From Typhlomys cinereus (Eukaryota; Chordata; Mammalia; Rodentia; Platacanthomyidae): 64,000 nt of DNA. Below the pieces are notes generated by a model. The model did no database searches, had not been told where the DNA came from, and saw only the letters and a list, made by a program, of their open reading frames with translations. This document shows positions 42,779 through 54,354 of this stretch, one piece after another. A program made the translations under genes and the position numbers. The stretch is from positions 1,860,001 to 1,924,000 of the forward strand of contig JALPQD010000215.1 in NCBI GenBank assembly GCA_023101885.1. Reading direction: 5' to 3'. Every line of letters starts with the position of its first letter. Position 1 is the first letter of the stretch.

Positions 42779-43708
42779 AGATACATCCTTGCAAAGATAT
42801 GTCCCCAGAACAGACTCCCTCCAACCAGATCCTAACCCCCAAAATGCCATTGAGTCAGGAAGCAGTCTGCGGACTGACCTGCGGACGGAGGGCCCCCTGA
42901 GTACCCACGCACTTCCCAAAGCCCCACCTTGGAACATTGCTGGCGCTGGGGACCAAGCCTTCAGGAGCCTAGTCCTGAGGGGGGAGGGGCACTGCACATC
43001 TAGACTGCAGCACTGTCGAATGAATCTAGATGCTCATGAAGCCTTTGGAATAAGGGAAGGCTGCAAAGTCCTTCTCTGGGGGGCTGAGTGCTGTGGAAAG
43101 CTGCTGTATGATCTGAAGGTGTGTGACCTGACGACCTGACAAGCCATCTGCTGGCACCTTGGACGGTCTGCCCATCACGGGGGAGCCGAGATGTAATCCC
43201 TCCGCTCCATAAAGAGATGCCAGGATGTCAGAAAACCCAACAGAGGGGCAAGCGTCTCGACCCCCGGGGAGGCTGATCGTGTCCAGGCCTTGATGTTTTT
43301 CTAGCTGCGCAGGGGGAAGAAATCAATGACACAGCAACGAGTGTGTTAGAAACCACATCCCGGGACCTGCCGTAGCCTACGGCAGAGCCCACGCCGTGCG
43401 AAATGTAACCAAAGCTCGGAGGCCCGCGCGCGCCAGCTCCTGAGAGTGGGCACATGGCGTCGCCGCGTGTCCAGTCCCCAGGGCCCAGGCGGCTGGATGA
43501 ACACCAAGCACTTACAGGTTCCTGGCAGCCCCAGCTGAAACCTAGGGTGGAAGATCAAGAGGGAGGGAGCCAGCTCTCACAAGGGGACACCAAGTGCTGG
43601 TCACACAAGCTCAGGTCTCGGCAGCCGCCCCCAGTTCCCAGAGGCACAGGGGAGATCGGGCGGGCGGTGACCACGGACAGAACCATTTCAAACAGAAGCT
43701 GCTTTTAA
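42779..43708. other. Non-coding stretch
   Basis: No exon or repeat family is recognised. A small CpG-richer patch lies at 43,370-43,470. Confidence 0.45.
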
Positions 43709-43995
43709 GGGATGGGGAGATGGCCCAGGCTCAAGCACCAGGACCCGAGTTCAAACCTCAGCACCCATGTGAAAACTCTGGGCGAGTGTAGAGACAGGAG
43801 GATCCCTGGAGCTTGCTGGCTGGCAGCCCAGCCTATCTGGAGAAGTCCAGACCCTGACTCAGCTGAAAAAAAAGAACAACAAATGGTCTGAGGAACAGAC
43901 ACCAAGGTTGTCTCTGTGGTCCCCCACTGCACATGTACACACATGCAAGCATACCTATGCACATGAACACATACATGCATACACACGCACACAGA
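43709..43995 (+). repeat. B2-superfamily SINE
   Basis: GGGATGGGGAGATGGCCCAG, CGAGTTCAAACCTCAGCACC and an ACATGTACACACATGCAAGC-type tail. Diverged copy. Confidence 0.75.
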
Positions 43996-44129
43996 AAGAA
44001 TCGTCCCTTTGAGTGATTCAAAGCTATTCGTATGGATCTGTTCACATACGGGTATGTGTCCACATGTGTGTCATGCATGTGGAGGCTAGAGATTAACATT
44101 AGGTGCTTTTTTCAATCACTTTCCATCTT
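43996..44129. other. Single-copy interval
   Basis: No feature is recognised. Confidence 0.35.
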
Positions 44130-44424
44130 TTTTTTTAATATTTATTTTATCGTGTGTGTGTGTGTGTGTGAGTGTGTGTGTGTGTGTGTGCGTGCGCGCG
44201 TGTGAGCACGCACGTGCATTCAGAGGGCACCAACGGTAACTTCAGGAATCATCCAGGATTGCTTCTACCTCCTTCTTGCTTTGAGCTAGGATTTCCCAGG
44301 CTCCGCCCACCAGGGTCAGCCGTGCGGGCCACCATAGTTTCTGCCTGGTGTTTTATGTGGGACCCAAACTCAGGACTTTCTGCTTGTCAGGCAGAGTCTT
44401 AACCCCTGAGCATCTCTTCAGCCC
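44130..44424 (-). repeat. B2-superfamily SINE
   Basis: TTTAATATTTATTTTATC tail, TG-rich tract, GGATTGCTTCTACCTCC, CCCAGGCTCCGCCCACC, AACTCAGGACTTTCTGC and GAGCATCTCTTCAGCCC head, all in reverse orientation. Confidence 0.9.
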
Positions 44425-44618
44425 TCCACTCGTTTTTGGAGACAAGGTCTTCTGCTCGATCACTTTAGTAGCCAGTGATCTCCTTGGATCCTTAGGTCTC
44501 TGCCTCCCCAGACCTGGGGTTGCAGATGCTCTTTCTATGTGGGTGCTGGGGGTGAACTCGGCTCCTTATGCTTGCTTGAGTGGTGAGCGCTTTACCTGCT
44601 GAGCCATCTCTGCGGCCC
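44425..44618 (-). repeat. B4-type SINE
   Basis: B1-like GGAGACAAGGTCTTCTG, then CTCTGCCTCCCC, then a GTGCTGGGGGTGAACTCGGC / CTGCTGAGCCATCTCTGC head. This is a compound rodent SINE in reverse orientation, directly abutting the preceding B2-type element. Confidence 0.7.
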
Positions 44619-45039
44619 CTACAGAGACGTTCGTAAGTCGCGGGACAATGGAGACTGCATGAAATTGACACCCTGACGACTTTCCCTCAGTGCCGTGAAG
44701 TTCTCTGGGATCATCAGACAGCCATCACCACCATCCATTTCCAGAACTTTGCATCACCCAACATAAACTCTGCACCCATTAAATATTAAGAACTTACCAA
44801 CCACCCCGTCTCCTGACCAATGAGCGCTATTTGAAGGTCCTCCGGTGACATCCGTCCTTTCTGCCCGTGTCTGTCGCTTGATATCATGCTTTGGGGTCAC
44901 CTGTGCCTTGACACGTCCCATGTCACCCTGTCATCCATTCTTCTGTTGGACACCTGAGTCATGTGACAGTTATAGATGTCCACTTGCCACCCGAGAACTG
45001 AGCCTTAGGCACCGTTATATTGCATGACTTCGCTCAAGC
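44619..45039. other. Non-coding stretch
   Basis: No exon or repeat family is recognised. Confidence 0.4.
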
Positions 45040-45310
45040 AAGGCTGTAGGAGATGATTTCACTGACGTGGGAAGACGCCGCCCAGAGTGAATGGGACCAT
45101 TATGTGGGTAGGTGGGTAAGACGGAGAGAGAACTGGTGGGAATCTGACAGACCAGCAAGTTGGCACGTGTGGTCCTCTCTCAGCTCTTCCTGCGGACACG
45201 GTATGGCCTTTTCCCTCGGCGGATATGCTGATATGATTTGCCATCATCATAGACTGCGACCTAAGAGCACTATAAGTTGGAATGGAAGCCCCTTGTTCCT
45301 CTAAATCATT
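45040..45310 (+). repeat. LTR-like rodent repeat, diverged
   Basis: TTTCACTGACGTGGGAAGAC, GAATGGGACCATTATGTGGG, GACCAGCAAGTTGGCACG and GGAATGGAAGCCCCTTGTTC resemble the LTR family at 32,306 and related mouse-clade LTR-type repeats. Termini cannot be set. Confidence 0.4.
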
Positions 45311-46189
45311 TGTGTAAGGTCAGTGTGGATGTCCATTGGTACAAAGAAGCCAACCCAAGGAGGAGAGTTAAGAAATACGAGTTTCATTAAAGCTGATGTC
45401 CTGGTGACCGGGGGAGCCATGATTTAGCCTTCAGATAGGAGAGCATTGGAAGAGAAGGAAGAGCAGCGAGTCGGATGAAGCAGGAGAGAGCCGCCATGGA
45501 CCGCAGGGTGGAGAAATGCCGATGTGTCTGGCCAGCTGCCCATGAAATGGGGGGAAACCCGGTCAGCTTGCCCGCAGAGCCTCGGGACAGAGGGGGCTTC
45601 TAGCTTGCATGTTTTCAGATGCTACTAAGGGGTTGTCAAGGAAGTGAAGTGGAGGGGGGTGAAAGACCCTCAGGTAAATGATACTTCTCCAGGTTGAGGG
45701 GATGGAAGGAGTGGGAATCTAGGAGTCAGGTCACTTTAGTTGGAGAGAAGCTTATAAACTGACTTGATTCATTTTTTTTTCTCCAGCCAAGAGGATGAAG
45801 TTTTACAAAATGGCTGTCTAGGGCTAACGATTTGGGCGTATGTTGATTACCTCGATGGAAAAATAAGAGGTTAACACAATTGGTGGTAGCAGAAGTGGGG
45901 TGCCACCATGTACGGAAGACAAGTTGCGTCTGCATTTGGCCACCGCCAATGAAGCTACAAGGAACAGCTGGGCAGGTATCTGTTGGAGCCTGACCTGCCC
46001 GTCCCCTTCATGCCAACCCCAGGAGCAGGAGAGCTGGCCACCCTGCGACTCTGCGCTCAGTGATGCGCTGGAGATGGGGCCCCAGGTTCCCCGCGTATTA
46101 GGTCAGCACTCCGTGGATGAAGCAACTGCCCCGGCCCTGTGTTCAATTTCTTAAGGAACTCAAAGCCTCTGTAACATCTTACCGTCTTT
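45311..46189. other. Non-coding stretch
   Basis: No exon or repeat family is recognised. Confidence 0.45.
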
Positions 46190-46528
46190 GATTAATTCTA
46201 TTTTGTTTTTGTTGTGTGTGTGTGTGTACATGTGTGTATATGTTTACACGCATGTGTGTGTGTGAGAGAGAACGGTGTATGCTTAGGGAAGCCCACAGGT
46301 GACTTTGAGAGTCATCCGGGATTGTTTCTACCTCCTTTTTTCTGTGCTCTGGAGTCCTTTCCCAGGCTCTGCCTTCCAGAGTCTAAAGTGCAGGCTGCAG
46401 CCATTTCCATCTGGCATTTTTGTTTTTTTTTTTCCTTTTCCTTTTTTTTTTTTTTAAACATGGGATCATGTTAAAAACTCAGGTCCTTCTGCTTTTGAGG
46501 CAGTCTTCACCCCTAAACCATCTCTCGA
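46190..46528 (-). repeat. B2-superfamily SINE
   Basis: TG-rich tract, GGATTGTTTCTACCTCC, TTCCCAGGCTCTGCCTTCC, a T-rich insertion at about 46,420-46,456, then CTCAGGTCCTTCTGC and AACCATCTCTCGA, in reverse orientation. Confidence 0.8.
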
Positions 46529-46692
46529 TTTTTCTTCTGATTGATTTTAAACATTCTATCTCATGTTGATTTTTTTGCATGTGTACGTGGGGGAGGTGCA
46601 TGCATGTGTATGCATGTATGCACACGTGTTTACACATGGGTGGGCACATATGTATACAAGCAAGGGTACATATATGTGCACATATGTGTGGA
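46529..46692. other. TG/CA-rich interval
   Basis: Degenerate GCATGTGTATGCATGTATGC-type words. Nothing else is recognised. Confidence 0.5.
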
Positions 46693-46892
46693 GACCTACG
46701 AGTTGCCATTAGGTATCTTCCTCGATTGCTGTGCACTTCGCTTATTGAGGCAGGTCTCTCGGTGGAACCCAGAGTTCACCGATCAGCTGGGCAGCCAGTT
46801 TCCGGTCTTTTACATGGTTTCTGGGGAACTGAGGTCCAGTCTTCCTCCTTGCTGGACACACACCTCAGTCACTGAACTATCACCTCAGTCCA
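46693..46892 (-). repeat. B4-type SINE
   Basis: GTATCTTCCTCGATTGCT, TTATTGAGGCAGGTCTCTCG, GAGTTCACCGATCAGCTGG, TTTACATGGTTTCTGGGG and the decayed head CACTGAACTATCACC follow the antisense order of the compound rodent B4-type SINE. Confidence 0.7.
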
Positions 46893-46916
46893 CACACTCT
46901 TTTTCTTTTCTTTTTT

Positions 46917-47035
46917 TCTTTGGTAGCATCACATGAAACCCAGGCTGACGTTCGAATGACTAAGTCCCCAAGAAGAGAGTACTTCTGATCCTGCTGCTCG
47001 CACCTCCCAAATGCTTGGGTCCCTGGCACCACCAC
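46917..47035 (-). repeat. B1-like SINE
   Basis: CATGAAACCCAGGCTGACG, CTTCTGATCCTGCTGC, CACCTCCCAAATGCTTGGGT and GGCACCACCACCCG are antisense B1 landmarks. Diverged. Confidence 0.65.
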
Positions 47036-48534
47036 CCGTTGAGCTGATGCTGTTATTTTTTTTCTCTATGGCAATGTTTTTCCTAACTGGCCCAAGCCTG
47101 GAGGTTCGCGTGGGCATCCCAGGTGGCGATGACACCATAGGCTGGCACCATTCTGCTCCCAGGTGCTCCGGTCCTAGGACCACTGGCATTTTAAGGCCCT
47201 TTCATGCCAAGGCAAAGACTCACACTGTGGACCAGGTCTGTGAGTGTACTTCCAGGCACCGTGGTAGATGGGGGGTGAGCCTCCTGCGTCCCCCTCAAAA
47301 CTTCAGAGGTGCAGACAAGAGGGGATTGGTGGCAGCATAAATAGAGATGAAAACGAGGTACACAAAGGAGAGAGCAAGACCAGGACCCCCTGGAGAGAGG
47401 TCATGTGTTCCAGACCCCTTACCCGACCGGCTGAGATTGTCACTGTGTTAAGGAACAGCTGTGAGAAAAGTAAAATCGTTCATTCATTCAACAAACATCC
47501 ACTGCGCAGTGGCCCAGCCTGCTGCGGGGCCCAGGCCAACCGGCAGCCTGGCTTCCTTGTGCCCGCGCCTGTGTGTCTGACCCGCCCACCCATGAAATGG
47601 AGGGAAACCCAAGTCGGCCTCTCGTGCTTTCTGCTTCTTGCTTATACGGCCTCTCTGGAGGCCTCGTGCTTCGGGACTTGGATGGAGTGACCTTTCACTT
47701 GAGCAAGTGTCCAGCCAAGTGGCCTTTCGACATCAAGAGTATCCAAGAGCTCCCCAAAGGTCTCAGTGAACGGCCACCACTCACAAGACGGTCCCCTGGG
47801 TTGGCTGACAGCTGAATCACTTCCAGGGTTAACACTGAATCCTCATTTTTATAGGTGAGGGCACAGCTGTTCAGAGAGGCCGAGGAGCTTCCCCAAGGTC
47901 ACACAGCAGAGGAATCCCAGCCCACGACTCTACATTTCAAGTGTCACCGAGGTTGGACCTCTGCAGTCACACAGGACATAGGAGCCGAGGTTTCCCCAAG
48001 TCCTGTATATCTCTAGGCTCCCTCCTGCCAGGAAGTCCCACCATCCCCATCCCACCCCTGAGAAAGCTCCCCCCCCAGCACCATGAGGCCATATGAGGCG
48101 GTGGTTGGAATGTAACCCCCCCCACACACACCCCTTCACCACCACCACCCCACCTCAACCGCAAAGATCTACCCACCGCCCCGAGCCCCACCTCCTTGGG
48201 GACAGCCAAGCTGCTGAGGACGAACACGTCTCCTTGTCACAGGGAGTAATCGACTCTTGAAAAATCACATTCTGGAGAGATCCGAGCTGAATCTTATAAT
48301 CTAGGTCCCTCTGTCAACGAATCTTAGCGCCCTAGACTAATGGAATCTCCACGCAGGGGAGAATCCTAGAGCGCCACCCTCTCTGCATCAGTGCTGGGCT
48401 GCAGTCAGGAGGCTGAGAGCAGGGGAGGGGAGGTCAGGAAGCCTTGGGGTGCAGGGGAGTAAGTGGGGGGATGGAGAGTAGAGATGCAGAAGGGGGGGCT
48501 CAGCGTGTCATCGAGCTACAGTGAGCGGATGGCG
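47036..48534. other. Non-coding stretch with MIR/L2 relics
   Basis: MIR/L2-like segments lie at about 47,478-47,515 (TTCATTCATTCAACAAACAT) and 47,848-47,935 (minus; CCCCAAGGTCACACAGCAGA). No exon is recognised. Confidence 0.5.
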
Positions 48535-48690
48535 CGTGAGGACCGGCTCTGTTACTGATGGTTTTTAATTATGTAAATCAGCCGAGGGCCTGCGCCTGGC
48601 ACAGGCTCGGCATCCATCAGCTGGCAGCGGAATTAATCAATAAATAACCAGCTGGATGGGGCCTGGGCATGAGAATCAGCCACGCCCCAC
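48535..48690. other. Candidate conserved non-coding element
   Basis: TGATGGTTTTTAATTATGTA, the GAATTAATCAATAAATAACC stretch and paired CAGCTGG boxes (48,619 and 48,649) form a motif-dense block with homeobox (TAATTA), POU/MEF2-like and E-box sites. No repeat family is recognised. This is the strongest enhancer-like block by eye. Confidence 0.45.
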
Positions 48691-48759
48691 CCCCACCCAG
48701 CTGGAGGTGGCGGAGGAGGGAGAGAAACAGAATTTGGGACTGTTGGTGCAGGTACGCAT
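48691..48759. other. Single-copy interval
   Basis: No feature is recognised. Confidence 0.3.
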
Positions 48760-48900
48760 GTACACACACTTGCACGCACTCATATGCACACACGAGCACG
48801 CAAACCACACACGTGTGCACATATCACACACATGCACATGCATGCATACATGTAAACCGCTTCACACACAAAGCACACCCAAGCCCATGCATGCATCCCC

Positions 48901-48942
<42 letters not shown>

Positions 48943-48955
48943 GCACGAGGACACA
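48760..48955. repeat. CA-rich microsatellite
   Basis: Degenerate CA words followed by a pure (CA)n run at about 48,903-48,938 with CG steps at the end. Confidence 0.95.
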
Positions 48956-49429
48956 TGGTGATGGTGGATAAGCACAGGTTAAACTGTGCGGGGCATGATG
49001 CACAAATTATACAGAGGCCTGAAGCTAAAGCAGCCCCCCGCCCACTACATGCCCCGGAAGGCAGCCGGCAAGGACCACCCCTCCATTCCAACCCCAGGGC
49101 TGCCCCCTCTTAACTCACAGCCAACCACGTCCACCACCCCCTGGGTAGCTGGCTGGTTCCGGCCGAGGCCATGTCTTAGGAAATGAGCAAACGGAGGCCC
49201 CGAGGAGGAATCTGCCCAAGGTGATGTCCAGGGGGCATTCCTCCTTTCCCCCAAGCACCCTCAACAGTGCCAAGAGGGGGTGCTGTGCGCCCCAAAGCTG
49301 AGGCCAGCATCCCTCCTGAAAGCCAGGAACTGGCAGGGTGGTGGCCTGGCGGGGCGCAGGCCGGGCGGGCAGCCTGGCGCCCGAGCCCCTGCTCAGCGCC
49401 AAGCCCTGATGGATGACTCCTCCCCACGC
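48956..49429. other. Non-coding stretch with a MIR tail
   Basis: A minus-strand MIR tail lies at about 49,180-49,228 (GAGCAAACGGAGGCCC). No exon is recognised. Confidence 0.45.
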
Positions 49430-49680
49430 TGCGCTGGCTCCGAGGCGCAGCTCATAAATCAGACCCTCATCCCAGCCGTGGCTGCTCCTTGATCACTCGC
49501 CAGCTGGAGGGGGAGGGGTCCGCCATCCGCGGTGGCAGGAGGGACTGGCAGAGAGGACCGTTAAATTAATGGGAAGGTTTCCTGGCTCTTTCTCCTCTCT
49601 GCCCCCCGGCTGTCTGCTGGTCTCTGTTCTAGAGCTGCGGGTCGCTAAATAGCAGGGAAGAAATGAACCGAGACATGGGT
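49430..49680. other. Candidate conserved non-coding element
   Basis: CAGCTCATAAATCAGACC, CGTTAAATTAATGGGAAGG and CGCTAAATAGCAGGG are AT-rich cores in otherwise GC-rich DNA. No repeat family is recognised. Confidence 0.3.
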
Positions 49681-50219
49681 GCATCTCTCCCTCGCTTACC
49701 ACTGGGGTCCCCATCTCTGGGGCTGGGGGGCTGGGCAGGGAGATTTCACTCTTGCACCTGCTTGCTGGGCATTAGCCTGGAATGTTCCCAGAAGGAACAC
49801 AGCTGAGGGAGGGGACACGTCTTTCACAGCCATCACAAGTCACACGGAGGGTCCTGGGCTAGCGGGGTCCTTGACAGTCAGGGACCCCGAGAGTCAGCCT
49901 TTCAGAACAATACACATGTCTTCTGACAGGGCCCAGAGCCCCCAGCAACGGGGACTTGGAAGCCACACCTCAAAGTGGCCGGTGACTCAGCCCTGTGACC
50001 CCGCTCCGTGTCACCTGACAGCAGTGGGACCCAGGGCAAGCTGCATCCCCCTCTGGGCCTCGCCTTCCCCAGGCTCAGGGTAGGGGACAGAGCGCAAGGA
50101 CAGTGAGCCCACCTCAGTGAGCAGAACTAATTGCCCCAGGGCTCATCAGCGTGGCGGTGCCCAGGGGTTGGCACACGCAAGAATCTCTATGAAGCCTTTA
50201 AAATCCAGGTTTCGGGCCC
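49681..50219. other. Non-coding stretch
   Basis: No exon or repeat family is recognised. Confidence 0.4.
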
Positions 50220-50345
50220 AGCAGTGAGATGGCTCAGCCTATAAAGGTGGCACTGCTAGGCCCGACTGCCTCATTCTGTCCTCAGAGACCACCTGGTAGA
50301 AGGAAGGAACCATCTCTCACGAGTACCATCTGCTCTCTAGATTCA
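50220..50345 (+). repeat. B2/B3-type SINE
   Basis: AGCAGTGAGATGGCTCAGCC, CTCAGAGACCACCTGGTAGA, AAGGAACC and CGAGTACCATCTGCTCTC follow the B3-type order and run into the CA tract. Confidence 0.65.
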
Positions 50346-50359
50346 TGCTATAGCATGGG

Positions 50360-50362
50360 GGT

Positions 50363-50406
<44 letters not shown>
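50360..50406. repeat. (CA)n microsatellite
   Basis: CA run of about 42 bp, probably seeded by the SINE tail. Confidence 0.97.
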
Positions 50407-50408
<2 letters not shown>

Positions 50409-51104
50409 CGCGCGCACAATTCCTGGCTGGAGGGTCGCACTCCAAGACCCCACTGAGCCCACATGGGTTGTCAGCGAGCTACTCTCAGCTCCCCAGTCGA
50501 GGAACCTGAGATCCAGAAAGGTAAGCCACGCCCCCAGGACAGTGACTGCAGCCAGTCTTGGCCTCCCAGAGCTGGGACCTGGAGGGGACTCCACCCTGAC
50601 TCCCACCGCCTCCAGGAGCAAAAGGGCAGAATCTGCCTGCCAGCCCGTGGTAATCTTTTAATCTCTTCAGCTTTAATCTTGCAGCCCAGCATGAACCATC
50701 CAGGGAAGGAAGGGGGTGGGAGACACCGTCCCCCGTCCTGCAGGCTGGGAATCCAGGCCTCTGCTTCTTACTTCACATAGATCTCCCCTCTGATCATGGG
50801 AGCTCCCAGTTTCAGGGACACTGGCCTGGGAAGTGGATTTAGTAAGGGAGGAGGGGGAGGCAGCTAGAGCAGCCAGCTGGGGTAATGGGGTGAAGCCATT
50901 TGGAAGCTCTGGTTTAAGAGGACCCTTTAGCAAGCAAGCTTCTTAAACAGGACACCAATAGCACTAGTCGTGAAAGAAAAAAAATTGTTTGGAGTGTTTA
51001 AATACAGAATGTACAGTTAACTCCCCCCCCCCAAAAAAGAAGAAAATAAAAAAGAAGAAAAAGAAAAGCCAATTCATAGATTCAAATAAGACATTGAACT
51101 ATGC
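50407..51104. other. Non-coding stretch
   Basis: An A-rich patch with a C run lies at 51,020-51,070, and an AT-rich GTAATCTTTTAATC block near 50,650. No exon is recognised. Confidence 0.4.
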
Positions 51105-51312
51105 GCAGCTGGCTGAGGACTAGTATCACTATATATAAAGAACTCCTGGGTCTACGGAGCTGGTGCTGTCAGAGAAAGGCTTGCTGTGTGAGCTTTAGGC
51201 CCTGGTCCCATTCCCAGAACACATGAAAAGCCAAGTGCCTGTAATCTCAGCACTGGAAAGACACTAGTCAAATCAAGCTTCAAGTTCAGTGAGAGACCCT
51301 GTCTCCAAAAAT
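51105..51312 (+). repeat. Compound (B4-like) SINE
   Basis: A tRNA-like first half (GTTGCT-type head decayed; GGCCCTGGTCCCATTCCCAG) runs into a B1-like second half (CTGTAATCTCAGCACTGG, TCAGTGAGAGACCCTGTCTC). Confidence 0.55.
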
Positions 51313-51317
51313 AAAGC

Positions 51318-51620
51318 GGGGGCTGGAGTGAGAGCTCAGGGGTTCAGCCTCTGCCTCACAGGCCCAAGGACCTGATTGAGTTCAGATCCCTGATTTCATG
51401 TAAAAATGCCAGGCGGAAATGGCAGTAGCTGCAACTCCAACCCTGGAAGGCAGAGCCTGGGAAACCCCAGAGCAAAGTCAAAAGGAGGTAGAACAATTCA
51501 GAACGACTCCAGAAGTCACTCTTGAGTATTATATGATAAATATGATACACAGGCACGAGCACATGAAGTGCGCGCGCACACACACGCACACACACACACA
51601 CACACACAAATGCAAAGATA
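51318..51620 (+). repeat. B2-superfamily SINE
   Basis: GGGGCTGGAGTGAGAGCTCA, GAGTTCAGATCCC, CATGTAAAAATGCCAGGCGG, CTGGAAGGCAGAGCCTGGGA, then a CA tail at 51,574-51,608. Confidence 0.88.
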
Positions 51621-51914
51621 ATGTGGAAGACACCTGACGTTAACCTCTGGCACACATGTGCATGAGCATGTATATACATGTATACACATATGCGCCCCTG
51701 TACACCAAAAAGAAAAAAAAAGAACTCTTACACTGTTAAGCAATGGCACAGACCTGTAATTTCTAGCCTCAAGGAATAAACTGGGAGAGCCATCCAGGAT
51801 GATTCCCAGTACCGACCTTGGACTTCCATCTACATGCACACATACATGCACATACGGACATGTATACACATACACATACACATGAAAAGAAAAATGAAGA
51901 AGAAAACCAGCAAT
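51621..51914. other. Interval with a B1-like fragment and CA words
   Basis: A B1-like piece lies at about 51,745-51,800 (ACAGACCTGTAATTTCTAGC). CATGTATACACATACACAT words lie at 51,840-51,882. Confidence 0.5.
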
Positions 51915-52052
51915 GGGGCTGACAAGATGGCTCAGCAAGCAGAAGCACTTGCACAGAAGCCAAAAGACCTAGTTCAATCCCTAGAGTCCACCTGGTACAG
52001 TGGACTCTCAAAAGTTGTCTTCTAACTTCCATATAAGCACTGTGGCTCATAC

Positions 52053-52057
<5 letters not shown>
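51915..52057 (+). repeat. B2/B3-type SINE
   Basis: GGGGCTGACAAGATGGCTCA, AGTTCAATCCCTAGAGTCC and TCAAAAGTTGTCTTCTAACT follow the B3 order and lead into the CT run. Confidence 0.85.

Positions 52058-52107
<50 letters not shown>
52058..52107. repeat. (CT)n microsatellite
   Basis: CT run of about 48 bp at the SINE tail. Confidence 0.97.
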
Positions 52108-52108
<1 letters not shown>

Positions 52109-53469
52109 ATTTTTTAAAGTATATTCTTTAAATTAAAAACAAACCATAGGCTCTCTTGCTATGCTTGAGTGTCTGAGTCCCTTCTAAACTGGCAGTGAAA
52201 CATCATTCCCATATGTCAACGTTAGGTGGTTGGGACCCTTACAGGGTGGCCAAGTCCCAAGGGTGGAGGTTCTTGAGTGGGATTAATGGCTTCATCAAAG
52301 GAGCTTTTCCTCCCTTTGGGGAGGACACAGCAAGCAGGCACAAGTCATCACGGTCCAAGCCCCCCAACACCTTGATCTTGGACTTCGCAGCCTCCACAAT
52401 GTGTGAGATAAATTTCTGTTATCCGCAAATTACCAGTCTCAGGTATTTTGTGGAATAGCAGGAGCAGACAGAGACGCCTAGCGAAATGTCCATTTGTTCT
52501 GCGATCTAACAATTCTACTCCCAGAAAGTCACCCAAAGGGAAGGCCTCGCTCCAAACGGAAGGCGGCAGGTCCCCGGCGCTGCTCACCCTCACGACCCTC
52601 TTCACCAATCCTCTGACGTGCTCTGTGTGAGAGACACGGCCCCCAAGGTCTTAAGTCACGGCAGCCCTGGCCTCTGTCATTGACGGTGGGCGAGGCTTGA
52701 GGCCCACACCCCCAAAGCACCGTGTGTGTCTACTTCTCGCACCTCCACTTTGCACATGCGCCCCAGCCTCTCTCCCAGTTGTGTGTGGCATCCAGAGGAC
52801 CGGGACTCGATCCCAGACCCCAGGGCCGTGACCCAGCGTCGATCCCTGGAAGCCCCAGCGGCCGGTATTAACGGAGCTCCTTGCAGGTGGCGGCCACTGG
52901 AGTTCCTGAAAGCATTGAACGAGTAGAACGCGTGGAACGAGTCCACGGTGCTGCGCCGTGGAGAGAGCCCACAGATCGCAGAGAACAAACAAGCAAAACT
53001 CTACCCTCGCTGGACAGGGCACGATTACGCAGACAGAGAATGACAGGCAGAAATTTCCTTGTGACTCACCACGCTAGGAACACCAAGAAACCCGGCCACG
53101 GCTACTGGCAGGGCTGACCTGCAACGTGTGGCACCATGGCTGGACCCTTAGGAAGGACACCAGCCACCCTGGATGCCCACCCCAGCCCGTGGCCACCCAA
53201 CCACATACAGGTCTACTATCCTAGGGAGACCTTGGAGAATTCCTGAAAGCTCAGTGTTGGCGGGTAGGGGCAAAGGTGCGGCTTTGCTGTAGGGAACGCT
53301 CAAGTTCAAGATCTCTGTTTCTAGAAGATGGAAGCCAGGGGCATTCCTCGAGGTCTCGGTTGCAGCAGGCCTCCCACGCCAGCAGAGTCATAGGCTGATT
53401 CCTGCTGGCTTTTCCCCAAGGGTCGGGATGGATCTTGTCCTGTCTCCAAATGGGGTCAAGGGCAAGAGG
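52108..53469. other. Non-coding stretch
   Basis: No exon or repeat family is recognised. A small tandem GAACGAGTAGAACGCGTGGA word lies near 52,917. Confidence 0.45.
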
Positions 53470-53565
53470 TGATTTTTACATATTTCTTCCCGTTCTTGGG
53501 AAGCCATCTAGACGTTAATTAGCACTTCTAAAGGATGCGCACAGAACTTTATCATTGTAATTGTA
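53470..53565. other. AT-rich block, candidate conserved non-coding element
   Basis: GACGTTAATTAGCACTTC and TTATCATTGTAATTGTACC are homeodomain-type AT cores in mixed-composition DNA. No repeat family is recognised. Confidence 0.3.
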
Positions 53566-54354
53566 CCACCAACTGATTCCCCACAACGAATGAGGGCATT
53601 AGGGTCTATTAACCTGTCTGAGGATCGCCAGGGCCGCATAGCTGGTGGTGGCTCCGCCTATTGCTGATCTCATGCGCAGAGTCTGCCTACCACTATTGAC
53701 ACCACCCCCTTGTTTCATGGCATATGAGAGGTTAGATTCCATAATAAAGGTGACTTGGTTTTCAGCTTTTCCAAGATCCCCTCTTGACCCAGCCTGATGC
53801 AATTCCTGCTGATCCCACTCTGTTACCTATCAGGATAGGATAGCGAGGTAAGCATGCAGGTCCCGGAACTCCACATTTTCCTTGGTCATTTTGTTTTGCT
53901 CTTGCACAAGACATAGAACTTGAGCTTTGTTTGTCAGATAAAGAAACAGAAGCCCCGAGGGACACGTCCCCTGGCACACGCCCGGGAGCAGTCAGGACAC
54001 AAAGGCAGACGGGATTCTAGAACTCAACCTTCTCTTTCACAAGACTGTGGGTGGGAGAGGCAAAGACAGCACATGGGAAAGAGGGGGAATGAACGAAGTG
54101 GAAACTGAGTCAAGTCAGGCCCAGGGCACCCCACTAAGAGAACGTTCCTTGGAACCCTTGATCTTGGACTGTGAGGACACAGGCGCTTGTAATAAATACT
54201 CTCACCTTCTTCAAAACTTGGGAACCAAGAATGCTTTTTAATTCATGCTAGGATGGGACCCAGGGCTCCACGCATGCTAGACAAATGCTTTAGCACTGAG
54301 TCGTACTTCACAAAAATGAGTTGTAAAGTCTGAGCACACAGGTCAAACTTCACA
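53566..54354. other. Non-coding stretch
   Basis: No exon or repeat family is recognised. ACAACTCATTTTT at 54,352 is partly mirrored by AAAATGAGTTGT at 54,314, making a small hairpin-capable pair. Confidence 0.4.

Noticed and set aside
52940..52965. Third RE1-like motif (minus strand GCAGCACCGTGGAC)
   Set aside because: Only the left half fits. The GGACAG half is broken (GGACTC), so it fails as an RE1.
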